From Lachnotalea sp. AF33-28 (GTDB lineage: Bacteria; Bacillota; Clostridia; Lachnospirales; Lachnospiraceae), in NCBI RefSeq assembly GCF_003477885.1, contig NZ_QUEE01000002.1:62001-126000 (forward strand): a stretch of DNA of 64,000 nucleotides, read 5' to 3'. This document shows, one piece after another, positions 37,196-45,602 of this stretch. Below the pieces are notes generated by a model. The model was not told where the DNA came from. It saw nothing but the letters and a program-made list of their open reading frames with translations, and ran no database searches. How positions within the stretch are numbered: the first letter of the stretch is position 1; every line of letters begins with the position of its first letter. Made by a program: the position numbers and the translations under genes.

Positions 37196-37447
37196 ATGGA
37201 CACAGTATGCAGACGCTGCCTTTTAAAAGACATGACGGATAGCGAATACTATAAGGGTGTCTACGATTATATACAGAATCTGCCCCGGGAAGAGCGGGCA
37301 GAACAGGAAATTTATGAGGAAAGGCTTTCCAAATGCCGGGGCTGTGACAGCCTGATCAACGGGATGTGCGGCCTGTGCGGCTGTTTTGTGGAGGTGCGGG
37401 CCCTAAAGCGCAGGAATCACTGCGCCAGATCGGAGGAGATCTGGTAA
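37196..37447 (+). CDS. Small cysteine-rich protein, DUF6171-like
   Basis: 83 residues with CRRC at the start and CRGC, CGLCGCF near the end, plus a final HC; probably a zinc or iron-sulfur-binding protein. The pattern with YEERLSKCRGCDSLINGMC resembles Lachnospiraceae DUF6171. The start is the ATG two bases after the moaA stop; SD GGAGG lies inside the moaA end. Function unknown; possibly cotranscribed with moaA. Confidence 0.8.
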   Translation: MDTVCRRCLLKDMTDSEYYKGVYDYIQNLPREERAEQEIYEERLSKCRGCDSLINGMCGLCGCFVEVRALKRRNHCARSEEIW

Positions 37448-37454
37448 AGGAGGA

Positions 37455-38198
37455 TCAGCCGTAATCCACCTTTACCAGAAAAAGTCCCTGTGCGGGAAGC
37501 GTGGGACCGGCGGCCTGTCTGTCCTGCTTTGAGAGAATATCCGTCATACGGTCAGGCGCAATGTGCCCCAGGCCGGCCTCCAACAGGGTGCCTGCCAGGA
37601 TGCGGACCATGTTGTAGAGAAAGCCGTTTCCGCTGAATTCCATGCTAAGTTCCGGGCCGTATTGATTAATCGTTATTTCGTATAGATGCCGCACCGTGGA
37701 TTTTTTCATATGACGGTTGCTGCAAAAGCTCTTAAAATCGTGTTCGCCCACCAGATGGGCGGCGGCCTGACGCATCAGCTCTGCATCCGGCATTTCTTCT
37801 ATGGAATAAATGTAATTGCGCCCGAATACATTTTTTACAGCGCCGGCATGTATGCGGTACCGGTACGTTTTGCGGACAGCGTTCAGACGGCTGTGAAAGC
37901 GTTCGGGGACCTCGCAGATATCCGTTACAGCGATATCGGCAGGAAGGTACCGGTTCAGGCAGGACATGATGTCCGCGGCGTCATAGCCGGGCTCCAGATG
38001 GAAATTGGCAGTCTGTGCCAGGGCATGGACGCCGGCGTCTGTGCGCCCGCTTCCGTGCACCTCTATGGGGGTCTGGCACATTTTCCCTAGGATGGTCTCC
38101 AGCTTTTCCTGGATGGTGTTATGGGTGTTGCCCTGTTTCTGCCATCCGTCATAACGGGTGCCGTCGTACTGCAGGGTGATTTTATAGTTCATGCTCAT
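37455..38198 (-). CDS. truA: tRNA pseudouridine synthase A
   Basis: 247 residues. Isomerises U38-40 in the tRNA anticodon stem. Nucleophilic Asp in GSGRTDAGVHA (residue 54), N-terminal ITLQYDGTRYDGWQ, C-terminal NGFLYNMVR. Two starts, ATG 38198 or 38192, are both near AAAGGA; the first is listed. Convergent with the preceding small gene, with only seven bases between stops. Confidence 0.95.
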   Translation of the reverse strand: MSMNYKITLQYDGTRYDGWQKQGNTHNTIQEKLETILGKMCQTPIEVHGSGRTDAGVHALAQTANFHLEPGYDAADIMSCLNRYLPADIAVTDICEVPERFHSRLNAVRKTYRYRIHAGAVKNVFGRNYIYSIEEMPDAELMRQAAAHLVGEHDFKSFCSNRHMKKSTVRHLYEITINQYGPELSMEFSGNGFLYNMVRILAGTLLEAGLGHIAPDRMTDILSKQDRQAAGPTLPAQGLFLVKVDYG

Positions 38199-38392
38199 GA
38201 TTTCCTTTGCTTAGACGTGCGGCATGCGGCCGCCAGGTGTACCGGCGGGAGCGGATGCGCCGCGGGTTTAGTTTATTATAGGCAGTATTGCGCAAAGAGT
38301 CAAGAGCATGGCGGTTCTGCCGCGGGCGGCTGTGGGCTAAGTCTTTGTTTCAGGCGGCACCGTATTTGAATAAAATGAAGTAGGAGGAACGG

Positions 38393-38923
38393 ATGGAACT
38401 GCAGATATTGGATTGGATTCAGACTATTCATACAGATCTTCTCGACCGCATGATGGTTCTGATAACCGCGCTGGGAGAGTCGGGGATATTTTGGATACTG
38501 GTGGGGCTGGTTCTGGTATGCATGGAGAAATACCGTAAATACGGTCTCATGATATGGGCATCGCTGCTCTGCGGGCTGCTGATCGGCAATCTGATGCTGA
38601 AAAACCTGATCGCCAGGCCCAGGCCTTATACGATGCGTCCGGATCTGATTTTGCTCGTAAAGCAGCCATGGGATTATTCTTTTCCCTCCGGGCATACGCT
38701 GTGTTCCTTTGAGGCTGCCGGAGTGCTGTGGTTTATGAACCGCAGGATCGGAACCGCCGCGCTGATCCTGGCCGGCCTGATCGGATTTTCAAGGATGTAT
38801 CTGTATGTGCACTATCCGACAGATGTGCTGGCCGGCATGATTTTAGGACTGCTCATCGCTTACTGCGTGACCAGGTTCTGGCTGCATATGGAGAGAAAAG
38901 GTCACTGTTCGCGGCTGTCGTAA
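38393..38923 (+). CDS. PAP2-family membrane phosphatase
   Basis: 176 residues, five to six helices, with the three-part phosphatase signature: KNLIARPRP, the PSGH box in YSFPSGHTL, and SRMYLYVHYPTDVLAG with catalytic His. Probably dephosphorylates a lipid pyrophosphate such as undecaprenyl-PP or phosphatidate on the outer face of the membrane, but the substrate is not readable. GGAGGA SD 6 bases upstream. Single gene. Confidence 0.9.
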   Translation: MELQILDWIQTIHTDLLDRMMVLITALGESGIFWILVGLVLVCMEKYRKYGLMIWASLLCGLLIGNLMLKNLIARPRPYTMRPDLILLVKQPWDYSFPSGHTLCSFEAAGVLWFMNRRIGTAALILAGLIGFSRMYLYVHYPTDVLAGMILGLLIAYCVTRFWLHMERKGHCSRLS

Positions 38924-39013
38924 ACGCCCCGCGCATAGCGGGGCAGAGTACAGTCCTCATAGTGACGCGCTCTCGCTCCGTGAAGCATTGCCGCACCGGT
39001 ATTGGCGTACCGG

Positions 39014-40090
39014 TCAGCAAAGGGAACGGTAATGCTTGATAATCTGCTGAAATTCTTTGTCCGGCCAGAGAAATGCGTATTTTTGGTTGTGTTCCAGCTC
39101 TGATAAGAGGGGCGGCAGAGCCTTTTTGGACAGCGTTTCCTGAAGCTGTTCCCGGCTTACCTCGTTAGATGCGGGGATTCGGCTGTACAGAGGGGAGGAC
39201 TGCGCGTCCCACGGCGTAATCAGTGCCTGCAGGATAGATTTGATGATGGACAGGCTTTCTTCGCGGTCTTCCCGGGCTGCCGCTACCTGGAGGGGGATGA
39301 TATAAGCGCTGTAGTCCCACTGGTCAAACAGCTTTGCCGCTGAAGCGGAAATCTCTGCGATATAAGCGGCGTTATTTATATTACCTTCTTTCAGTTCAAT
39401 GTCTGTCAGACCGGTCAAAAGATTCAGAATTTCAAAGAGAACCGTCTGCAGCTTTCTCTCTAACAGCAGCGCGGCATCTTCCAGCCGGCCCTGTCTGATA
39501 TAGAGATCCGCCTGCAGCTTTTTCTTATCGATTTCATTTCTTTCCGGCAGCAGATCCAGCATGTTCTGTGCTTTTTCATATTCCGTACGCAGCATATACT
39601 TCGAAGCCAGCATAAAGCGTGCATTGACCTGTGTCTGGCTGTCTTCACATTCGGAAGCCTGTTTGTACAGGGCGAGAACCCGGTCCTCATAGGCCCGCTT
39701 TTCTTCCGGTTTCATGCCGGACATGAGCAGTTTCGCATCCAGCAGCATCGCGATTTGGTGGATCATCGGTCCGTTGGCCGGATACTGATGTACATATCGG
39801 ATTGCGGCGGCGAATCCTTCATCGATGCCATGGGCTTTTACATTAGTGTCCAGGTCGGTTATCATGGCGTGGATTTCCTGTTGGGAGGGGCCTTCCCGGA
39901 AACATAGCAGTGTATTTAAGTCTGTTCCAAGCAGCCGGGCCAAAGGGGACAGCAGGGCGATATCCGGAAAGGAAGCGCCGCTTTCCCATTTGTTTACGGC
40001 AGGAGCGGAAACACCCAGATAATCCGCGACCTGTTCCTGAGTAAACCCGTGTTCCTTCCTCTTTTCACGAATGACTTGATTAATCGGCAT
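39014..40090 (-). CDS. XRE-family regulator with helical-repeat C terminus
   Basis: 358 residues. HTH residues about 1-70 (IREKRKEHGFTQEQVADYLG, APAVNKWESG). The remainder is all-helical and TPR-like, as in peptide- or starvation-sensing XRE proteins. Start MPINQVIRE chosen: AGGAG lies 9 bases upstream; an ATG three codons earlier abuts the SD. It is divergent from the small lipoprotein at 40558 and could regulate it. Confidence 0.85.
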   Translation of the reverse strand: MPINQVIREKRKEHGFTQEQVADYLGVSAPAVNKWESGASFPDIALLSPLARLLGTDLNTLLCFREGPSQQEIHAMITDLDTNVKAHGIDEGFAAAIRYVHQYPANGPMIHQIAMLLDAKLLMSGMKPEEKRAYEDRVLALYKQASECEDSQTQVNARFMLASKYMLRTEYEKAQNMLDLLPERNEIDKKKLQADLYIRQGRLEDAALLLERKLQTVLFEILNLLTGLTDIELKEGNINNAAYIAEISASAAKLFDQWDYSAYIIPLQVAAAREDREESLSIIKSILQALITPWDAQSSPLYSRIPASNEVSREQLQETLSKKALPPLLSELEHNQKYAFLWPDKEFQQIIKHYRSLC

Positions 40091-40557
40091 AAAATTCATC
40101 TCCTGATCTATAAAATTACGTATCTGTAAATACATTCTAGCAGAGGCGCCGTATTTATACAATTGAGCAGTTATTAATTATAGGTAAGATAAATTAACTT
40201 GTGGTTAGCCTTAAGTGTGAATCTTTTGTGAACGCCCGACTGACAGATTGCATGAAAGGAAAACCCAAAGCCAAGATTCATGGGTGAGTCAATGGGCGAA
40301 ACGATGAAAATGGAAGTTATCTGAAAAAATAGTTGCACAAAATATCTATATGCTTTATAAAAAACACATAATATTCACACTTCTTTCAGAAACAGGTAAA
40401 GTTTGCGTAAGAAAAAAGTAATTTTATTTGAATTGACATTTTATAGCGCCCGTGAGAAAATATGCACAACTTAGAAATAAGTGATCAGAAGGCAGCGAAC
40501 TGCCGGCTGGTGCAACCTGTAAACTAATCTTACTACATAATGAAGGAGAGGAAAATT
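40091..40557. other. Intergenic region with a structured element and promoter
   Basis: 467 bases between divergent genes. At 40233-40298 CGCCC+GACT pair with AGTC+GGGCG (3-nt bulge), enclosing CATGAA/TTCATG and a 20-nt A-rich loop. A TTGACA at 40433-40438 with a poor -10 (GAAAAT, 17 spacer) could serve the lipoprotein. No ORF with SD was seen. Confidence 0.4.
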
Positions 40558-40866
40558 ATGAAAAACAAGATTCTTGTAGCTACATTGGCATTAGTACTGG
40601 TATTCGGTCTGACAGCCTGCGGCAGCGATGATAAACAAACCCAGGCGCCGACTACGACCGCCCCTACCACAACGACTGAAGCGACAGCTCCCACTACGGA
40701 AGCGGTTACAGAACCGGAGACAGGATCTGCGGACGCATCCGATGCTGAGACCAGCGAAGCGGAGAGCACAAGCGGTGCAGAAGAGGATACGACCGAAGGT
40801 ACGGAAGGCACAGAGGATGCAACCGGTGAAGAAACCACTGGCGAGTCCACGACAGCAGCAAAATAA
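40558..40866 (+). CDS. Small low-complexity lipoprotein
   Basis: 102 residues: signal peptide with lipobox LTAC (Cys about 21), then an unstructured tail made almost wholly of Thr, Glu, Ala, Ser, Gly and Asp. It should be lipidated and tethered to the outer face of the membrane as an acidic spacer, with no catalytic domain. Start ATG 40558 has GGAGAGG upstream; an earlier in-frame ATG at 40540 lies before the SD. A GC-rich hairpin (40916-40943) follows. Confidence 0.75.
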   Translation: MKNKILVATLALVLVFGLTACGSDDKQTQAPTTTAPTTTTEATAPTTEAVTEPETGSADASDAETSEAESTSGAEEDTTEGTEGTEDATGEETTGESTTAAK

Positions 40867-40915
40867 TAGAACTTCGCGGCGATCAATTACAATACAAAAT
40901 GTACAGATGATCAAA

Positions 40916-40943
40916 GGGGCGGCAGAGTCAAATCTGCCGCCCC
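40916..40943 (+). terminator. GC-rich hairpin after the lipoprotein
   Basis: Perfect 11-bp stem GGGGCGGCAGA/TCTGCCGCCCC with a 6-nt loop. No T-run follows, so its role as a terminator is uncertain. Confidence 0.5.
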
Positions 40944-41076
40944 TTGACTACGTTCGCTTGACATCACAAGGTGAATTGGTATAATCAAATTAAAAACTGA
41001 CCTGACGATATGGGGAAAAGGGACCGGCCGACCGGTTTCGTTCGGATCAGCAGGTACGGATACAGGGGATAGAAGG

Positions 41077-42678
41077 ATGAAATTACATTTGGATGAGAAA
41101 AAGGATGCGGTTAAAGGAAAATTTCCGTGGAGAACCGTCCCGGCACGGATGCTGCACATGCTTTCGGGCATGTACTTGATCTGCATGCTGGGTATATTTC
41201 CTCTATATTATCATAACAAATATTATGATATGGGGCCGGCGAAATTCTCTTTTTTCTGGACAGCGACACTTTTATTTGTCGCGGTAAGCCTGATCGTGCT
41301 TATATTCTTTATTCTGACCAGGGAGAACACGCCGGATCTGAAAGCGGCTGCCCGTAAAGTATCGCTGCTGGATCTGTTTGTTCTGGCCTATATGGTTTCC
41401 CTGCTCATTTCCTTTGCATTCAGCGATTATAAAGCAGCCGGAATCAAAGGCTCCGGAGGATGGTATATGGGCCTGTATCCGCAGCTTTTCTTTATTGCTG
41501 TCTATTTTCTGCTCTCCAGATTTCTGAAGTTTAGAAAAGTATATCTGTGGGCGTTGGGAGTCTCCTCCTTTCTGGTGTTTCTGCTGGGGGTATTAAACCG
41601 ATTTAATGTGGATCCGCTGGGATTTTACAGCGGGCTCGCAGAGCGCTATAAGGTACTGTTCTTATCCACTCTGGGACAGGCAACCTGGTACTCCAGCTTT
41701 CTGTGCACGGTGCTGCCGATTGCGATGTTTTTTTACTGGTATGGCAGGAGAAGCTGGAAGACTCCCATATTTGCGGTCTATCTGATGGTCGGTTTTGCCA
41801 GTCTTGGTACGCAGAACAGCGACAGCGCATTTATCGGAATGGGGCTGGCCTTCTTTGTGTACTTCTGGTTTTCGTTCCGGTCCAATGAAAGGTTCCTGCG
41901 GTTCCTGGAACTGGTTCTTCTGTGCCTGGGCTCCATGCGTGTGGTTGGAATTTTGCAGATGCTGTTTCCGAAACAGACGGTTCCCCTGGAGCCGCTGTCC
42001 CTGTTCTTATCACAGAATCTGTTTCTGTGGGCAGTATTTGCCGCTGTGCTGCTGTTATATCTGGCGCTTTACCTGCAGAACCGGCGTGGGCGTATGCGGA
42101 TCACAGAGGCAAAAAGGGTGAGAAATGTCTGTATGGGCCTGCTGATCGCGGCAATACCGCTTGTTCTGCTGCTGATCTGCCTGCGGACAACTGGACATCT
42201 GCCTGCAGGCCTCCGTTTCCTGGACAGTATCGGGTACCTTAATTTTGATGACCAATGGGGAAACGGAAGAGGCTTTACCTGGAAATACGCGGCTTCCATG
42301 TATGGGGAATATTCGTTAAAAAATAAGCTCTTCGGCTGCGGGCCGGACTGCTTTTCTGCGTATTCCTATGAGTTTCATGCTGAGCTGCTTAAATCGAAAT
42401 GGGGAAACAGCACTCTGACAAATGCCCACAATGAATGGCTGAACTGTCTTTTAAACCTGGGTATCTTTGGGTTTATTGCCTATATGGGAACCTTTGTCAC
42501 CGCGGCCGCCACATTTTTTAGTAAATGCAGAAAACGGCCGTTCCTGATCGCCCTAGGGGCTTGTACGCTGGCATATATGGGGCATAACCTGTTCTGCTAC
42601 CAGCAGGTGATCTGTACCGCCACGATATTTATTCTGTTTGGAATCGGCAGAAACCTGATTGCCGGGGATGCTGTATAG
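41077..42678 (+). CDS. O-antigen ligase/polymerase-like membrane protein
   Basis: 533 residues with about twelve transmembrane helices. A large outer loop (about 385-450) contains GCGPDCFSAYSYEFH and TNAHNEWL, the His-containing motif of the Wzy_C/WaaL family. Could polymerise or ligate a surface glycan. It is monocistronic and away from the main glycan locus, so its partner pathway is unclear. SD is AGAAGG. Confidence 0.85.
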   Translation: MKLHLDEKKDAVKGKFPWRTVPARMLHMLSGMYLICMLGIFPLYYHNKYYDMGPAKFSFFWTATLLFVAVSLIVLIFFILTRENTPDLKAAARKVSLLDLFVLAYMVSLLISFAFSDYKAAGIKGSGGWYMGLYPQLFFIAVYFLLSRFLKFRKVYLWALGVSSFLVFLLGVLNRFNVDPLGFYSGLAERYKVLFLSTLGQATWYSSFLCTVLPIAMFFYWYGRRSWKTPIFAVYLMVGFASLGTQNSDSAFIGMGLAFFVYFWFSFRSNERFLRFLELVLLCLGSMRVVGILQMLFPKQTVPLEPLSLFLSQNLFLWAVFAAVLLLYLALYLQNRRGRMRITEAKRVRNVCMGLLIAAIPLVLLLICLRTTGHLPAGLRFLDSIGYLNFDDQWGNGRGFTWKYAASMYGEYSLKNKLFGCGPDCFSAYSYEFHAELLKSKWGNSTLTNAHNEWLNCLLNLGIFGFIAYMGTFVTAAATFFSKCRKRPFLIALGACTLAYMGHNLFCYQQVICTATIFILFGIGRNLIAGDAV

Positions 42679-42799
42679 TTTTGTTAAAGAGTTTGTTGAA
42701 ATAAATGTCTGAAAATAATAAATAATATGATTAATTCGTAAAATTAATACAATTTAAACAAATTAAAATAGATAAAATGAAAAATATTTTGAAAAAGTA

Positions 42800-42828
42800 T
42801 TGACAAATATGCGGACAAGGTGTATGAT
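42800..42828 (+). promoter_or_regulatory. Strong sigma-A promoter of an ORF-poor transcript
   Basis: TTGACA (42800-42805), 17-base spacer, TATGAT (42823-42828) preceded by TG. Predicted start near 42835. No annotated gene follows until 43613. Confidence 0.8.
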
Positions 42829-42835
42829 AAAACCA

Positions 42836-43320
42836 TCTTAAGAAAGAGAGGTACAGACCACCAGCAAATTAAATTGAGTTTCGGTATACCCGAAACAGGA
42901 AAAAAAGAATTGAAAATTTCTTTCCAAAAGAGAATGTACAAAATGATCGAAAGGAGGGAATTTGGAGGAATTTGAGGCAGCTTATTTCATAACAGCTTAA
43001 TGAAGTTGGTCGGAAGATAAAAGAATAATTAATAAAAGAAACGAAAATCAGAAGTTAGTAAAGTGTTACGGAAGTTATTTAAAAGATGTCAATCGGATAA
43101 ATAAAAAGTACAGGTTATCAACTTTGGAAGTAAGTAGTAGATTTTATGAAATGTTCGGCTGATGAAATAAGTATTACAAATTCAAACAATAGAATCTTAG
43201 TAGAGAGTGGAGTTTAAGGATCAGAGGAAAGAAATTGGATAGAAAAGAGGACTAGTCCAATGGATCAGGTAGTGTAGGAAGGGACATCGAAAAGTAAAAG
43301 TCGATGTCCCTTCCTATTTG
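42836..43320 (+). ncRNA. Candidate noncoding RNA, about 480 nt
   Basis: Lies between a consensus promoter (42800-42828) and an intrinsic terminator (43277-43320). The region is very purine-rich on the plus strand and has no ORF over about 40 codons with an SD. A 7-bp hairpin GTTTCGG/CCGAAAC is at 42878-42896 and a GGACTAGTCC palindrome near 43250. AAGGAGGG at 42951-42958 precedes a possible 12-residue TTG-started peptide (42962-43000), so a leader-peptide or small-protein role is possible. It matches no RNA family I recognise. Confidence 0.45.
43277..43320 (+). terminator. Intrinsic terminator of the candidate ncRNA
   Basis: A 14-bp perfect stem GGAAGGGACATCGA/TCGATGTCCCTTCC with a 10-nt loop, followed by TATTTGTTTT. 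Confidence 0.8.
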
Positions 43321-43341
43321 TTTTATTCAATAGAAAATTAT

Positions 43342-43420
43342 GCCCTATTGAACAAAAAAGCTCCGCTTAGGATCGCACCGCGGCGGGAAGGTATTCTGTC
43401 GCCAGGGCGACACGCCGCAG
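43342..43420 (+). repeat. Interspersed intergenic repeat, copy B
   Basis: Same orientation and nearly the same sequence as 1431-1509: a CCCTATTGAA lead-in, an A-run, then the GC-rich block containing GTCGCCAGGGCGAC. It differs at a few positions (for example ATACTG to ATTCTG). Confidence 0.75.
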
Positions 43421-43456
43421 GAAGAGGGGCTGTCGCACTTATAATTTTTCAATCAC

Positions 43457-43505
43457 TTTTTCATTACATAGGAAAGTTCTTCGAACTCTCCTATGTAATG
43501 AAAAA
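43457..43505. repeat. Long perfect palindrome
   Basis: TTTTTCATTACATAGGA pairs with TCCTATGTAATGAAAAA over 17 bp; the centre also pairs (AGTT/AACT). The 3' flank is A-rich on both strands, so it is not an intrinsic terminator. It may belong to the repeat element just upstream. The rest of the gap to 43612 holds only the SD of the next gene. Confidence 0.65.
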
Positions 43506-43612
43506 ATGGTTAAGATGCCAAACTGTGTTGTAGCATTTCTTTATCCGGCTCCGTTTAGTAGGTAAGAAAATCAAAAGATGATTCATCGGCGGAGAAACGG
43601 AGGTTGGAACGG

Positions 43613-44224
43613 ATGAAAGAAAAGAAACAGAAACGAATGTTTGTTGTCTGCGTAGTCCTTGTGATCCTCATGACAGCACTGGCAGGCTGCAAAAAGCAGG
43701 AAAGCATTAGCAGGGAAAACGAATCTAACGAGAACGAAACGATGGAAAGAGATACCGCAGAACGAGAAACTGCGGTAAAAGAAACTGGAACCGGAAGTTT
43801 GGAAAACCTGCGGGAGGCGCCCTTGCTGTATCTTATATATGAGAAAGACGGCAATGCACGAAAGCTGGAACTGAAGTCCGGAAGCTTTAATTGGATGTAT
43901 GACAATGGGGACGGTACGAAGCAGGGCAGTATAGCCGACGCGCCTCATCCGCTGGATCTGATCGGCAAGGTGCCGGAAATCCAATGGGAAACCGGAATCC
44001 TTACAGTAGAATTGCAGTTTCAGGCAGAGCCTAAAGAATACTCGGTCAGCCGCTGGCCGGTGGAATATGCCGGAATGGCATTGGAGCATGACGGAGATTG
44101 CGAAAACGTAAGTTCCGGGAATTACAGGATTGATTTGACGGAGGGCGGATATATCTATAATATTCATGGGGAATGGGAGCAGGGATATGCAGATTATAAC
44201 TTCGTGATAACAGAAGGCGATTGA
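43613..44224 (+). CDS. Uncharacterised lipoprotein
   Basis: 203 residues. Basic N terminus, hydrophobic signal segment and lipobox LAGC; a Glu-rich linker; then a beta-rich extracytoplasmic domain (about 65-203) with SFNWMYDNGDG and many Gly/Trp/Tyr. Layout resembles small Clostridial lipoproteins of unknown role. ATG 43613 has GGAGG 9 bases upstream. A GC hairpin (44276-44313) follows. Confidence 0.75.
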   Translation: MKEKKQKRMFVVCVVLVILMTALAGCKKQESISRENESNENETMERDTAERETAVKETGTGSLENLREAPLLYLIYEKDGNARKLELKSGSFNWMYDNGDGTKQGSIADAPHPLDLIGKVPEIQWETGILTVELQFQAEPKEYSVSRWPVEYAGMALEHDGDCENVSSGNYRIDLTEGGYIYNIHGEWEQGYADYNFVITEGD

Positions 44225-44275
44225 TGAAACGCTATAACAGGAAATCGGAAAACAGTTTTTGGCAGATGATATGGA

Positions 44276-44313
44276 TTCCCGCCCGGCAGGTGATTGGTAC
44301 TGCCGGGCGGGAG
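44276..44313 (+). terminator. Hairpin after the lipoprotein
   Basis: ATTCCCGCCCGGCAG pairs with CTGCCGGGCGGGAGT around a 9-nt loop. The T-run is poor, so efficiency is uncertain. Confidence 0.5.
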
Positions 44314-44428
44314 TCCATTTATATGTTAGAGGCTGTTTACGGTTCCTGTGTCCTGTTTGCAAAATCTGGTTGACATCTGTCTGAAAAAACGTGAAAATAA
44401 ATACATATAATATACCAGGAGGCGGAAT

Positions 44429-44905
44429 ATGCTGCAGGATGATTATGTAACCTTTACGATTGGCAAACAGAAAAATATCGCTTTAATTGCTCATGACAGC
44501 AAAAAGCAGCAGATGATGGAGTGGGCCGAAGCCAACAAAGAAATATTGAAAAATCATTTTTTATGCGGAACGGGCACGACGGCCCGTCTGATTACGGAGA
44601 AAACAGGGCTTCCCGTAAGAGGCTATAACAGCGGCCCGTTAGGCGGTGACCAGCAGGTGGGCGCCCGAATCGTGGAGGGGAAAGTGGATTTTGTCGTGTT
44701 TTTTTGGGATCCGCTGGCATCACAGCCCCATGATCCGGATGTGCGCGCCCTGTTGCGCATTGCCGTTGTCTATGATATTCCGATTGCCACCAATAAAGCC
44801 ACGGCGGATTTTCTTCTCAATTCGAAATATATGAATGAGACCTATGACCACAACGTGGTAAATTATGGAAAAGTGATTGAAAACCGTATAGAAAATATGA
44901 AGTAA
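44429..44905 (+). CDS. mgsA: Methylglyoxal synthase
   Basis: 158 residues, full length. Converts dihydroxyacetone phosphate to methylglyoxal and phosphate, a bypass relieving sugar-phosphate stress. Key parts: IALIAHDSKK, the phosphate-binding GTGTTARLI, catalytic Asp 74 in GPLGGDQQVG, and FFWDPLASQPHDPD. AGGAGG SD. A TTGACA at 44370-44375 may belong to its promoter, though the -10 is unclear. Monocistronic. Confidence 0.95.
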   Translation: MLQDDYVTFTIGKQKNIALIAHDSKKQQMMEWAEANKEILKNHFLCGTGTTARLITEKTGLPVRGYNSGPLGGDQQVGARIVEGKVDFVVFFWDPLASQPHDPDVRALLRIAVVYDIPIATNKATADFLLNSKYMNETYDHNVVNYGKVIENRIENMK

Positions 44906-44949
44906 ATGTTAAATAACCGGGAAAGAACCGGTCCGCAGGCCCAAATCAA

Positions 44950-44977
44950 TTGACATTTTACGTCAAGTCCGTATAAT
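44950..44977 (+). promoter_or_regulatory. Promoter of the zinc-ribbon gene
   Basis: TTGACA (44950-44955), 16-base spacer, TATAAT (44972-44977). The dyad TTGAC/GTCAA (44950-44966) overlaps the -35 and could be an operator. Confidence 0.75.
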
Positions 44978-45068
44978 GTAGTTAGAAAGTCAACGGAACC
45001 AGGCGGTTTTCTGCCGGCAGACGGGAGAAAAATCAGCCAGATAATACATGCGAAAAGGAGAATCAGCT

Positions 45069-45587
45069 ATGGGATTTTTTGATGGATTAGGTGAGAAAAT
45101 TGCTTCTACAGGTAAAGATGTAGCTTCCAAGGCCAAAGATGTTGCGGAGATCACCAGATTAAAAGCGGAAATCGCTGCACATGAAGGCAAGATTAAGAAT
45201 GCTTATACGGAGATCGGCCGTCTGTTCTATGAAAACGCGGACGGAGAGGTGGCGGAAGCGTATGTGCCGCTGATGGAAGCCGTATCAAATGAAAAGGCGG
45301 CTCTTGAGAAATGTAAATCCGATATCCATAAGATCAAAGGAACCACTGTCTGCATCAACTGCGGCGCGGAAGTCCCTGCGGACGCAAGCTTTTGTGCAAG
45401 CTGCGGCGCGAAGATAGAGAAAGCGGATCCGGAAGTCGTACATGATATGGAAGAAGGCGTAAAGGAGCCTCAGACTGACGAAGAGATGGCAGAGGAAGCT
45501 GCAAACGAGGCAGCTGCGGAGAACTCCGAAGAAGCGGGCGCAGAAGCTGCAGAGGACGCGTCAGAAGCAGAAAAAACAGCAGAATAA
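45069..45587 (+). CDS. Coiled-coil zinc-ribbon protein with acidic tail
   Basis: 172 residues. Residues 1-90 are amphipathic and helical, coiled-coil-like (GFFDGLGEKIASTGKDVASK). A zinc ribbon follows with CINCGAEVPADASFCASCG. The last 45 residues are Glu/Ala-rich and disordered. Common in Clostridia as a single protein of unknown function, perhaps stress- or envelope-related. AAAGGAG 9 bases before the ATG. guaA follows after 15 bases, so the two may be cotranscribed. Confidence 0.8.
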   Translation: MGFFDGLGEKIASTGKDVASKAKDVAEITRLKAEIAAHEGKIKNAYTEIGRLFYENADGEVAEAYVPLMEAVSNEKAALEKCKSDIHKIKGTTVCINCGAEVPADASFCASCGAKIEKADPEVVHDMEEGVKEPQTDEEMAEEAANEAAAENSEEAGAEAAEDASEAEKTAE

Positions 45588-45602
45588 TCAGGGGGAGCTT
45601 CA

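Noticed and set aside
40240..40300. Possible c-di-GMP-I riboswitch (AAACC, CAAAGCC pieces)
   Set aside because: Lacks the GNRA-capped P1b stem and tetraloop receptor; only short coincidental matches.
43457..43505. Palindrome considered as an intrinsic terminator
   Set aside because: The stem is followed by A, not T, on both strands.
43583..44362. 259-codon minus-strand frame over the lipoprotein
   Set aside because: The plus-strand frame has a signal peptide, lipobox and SD; the minus frame has none.
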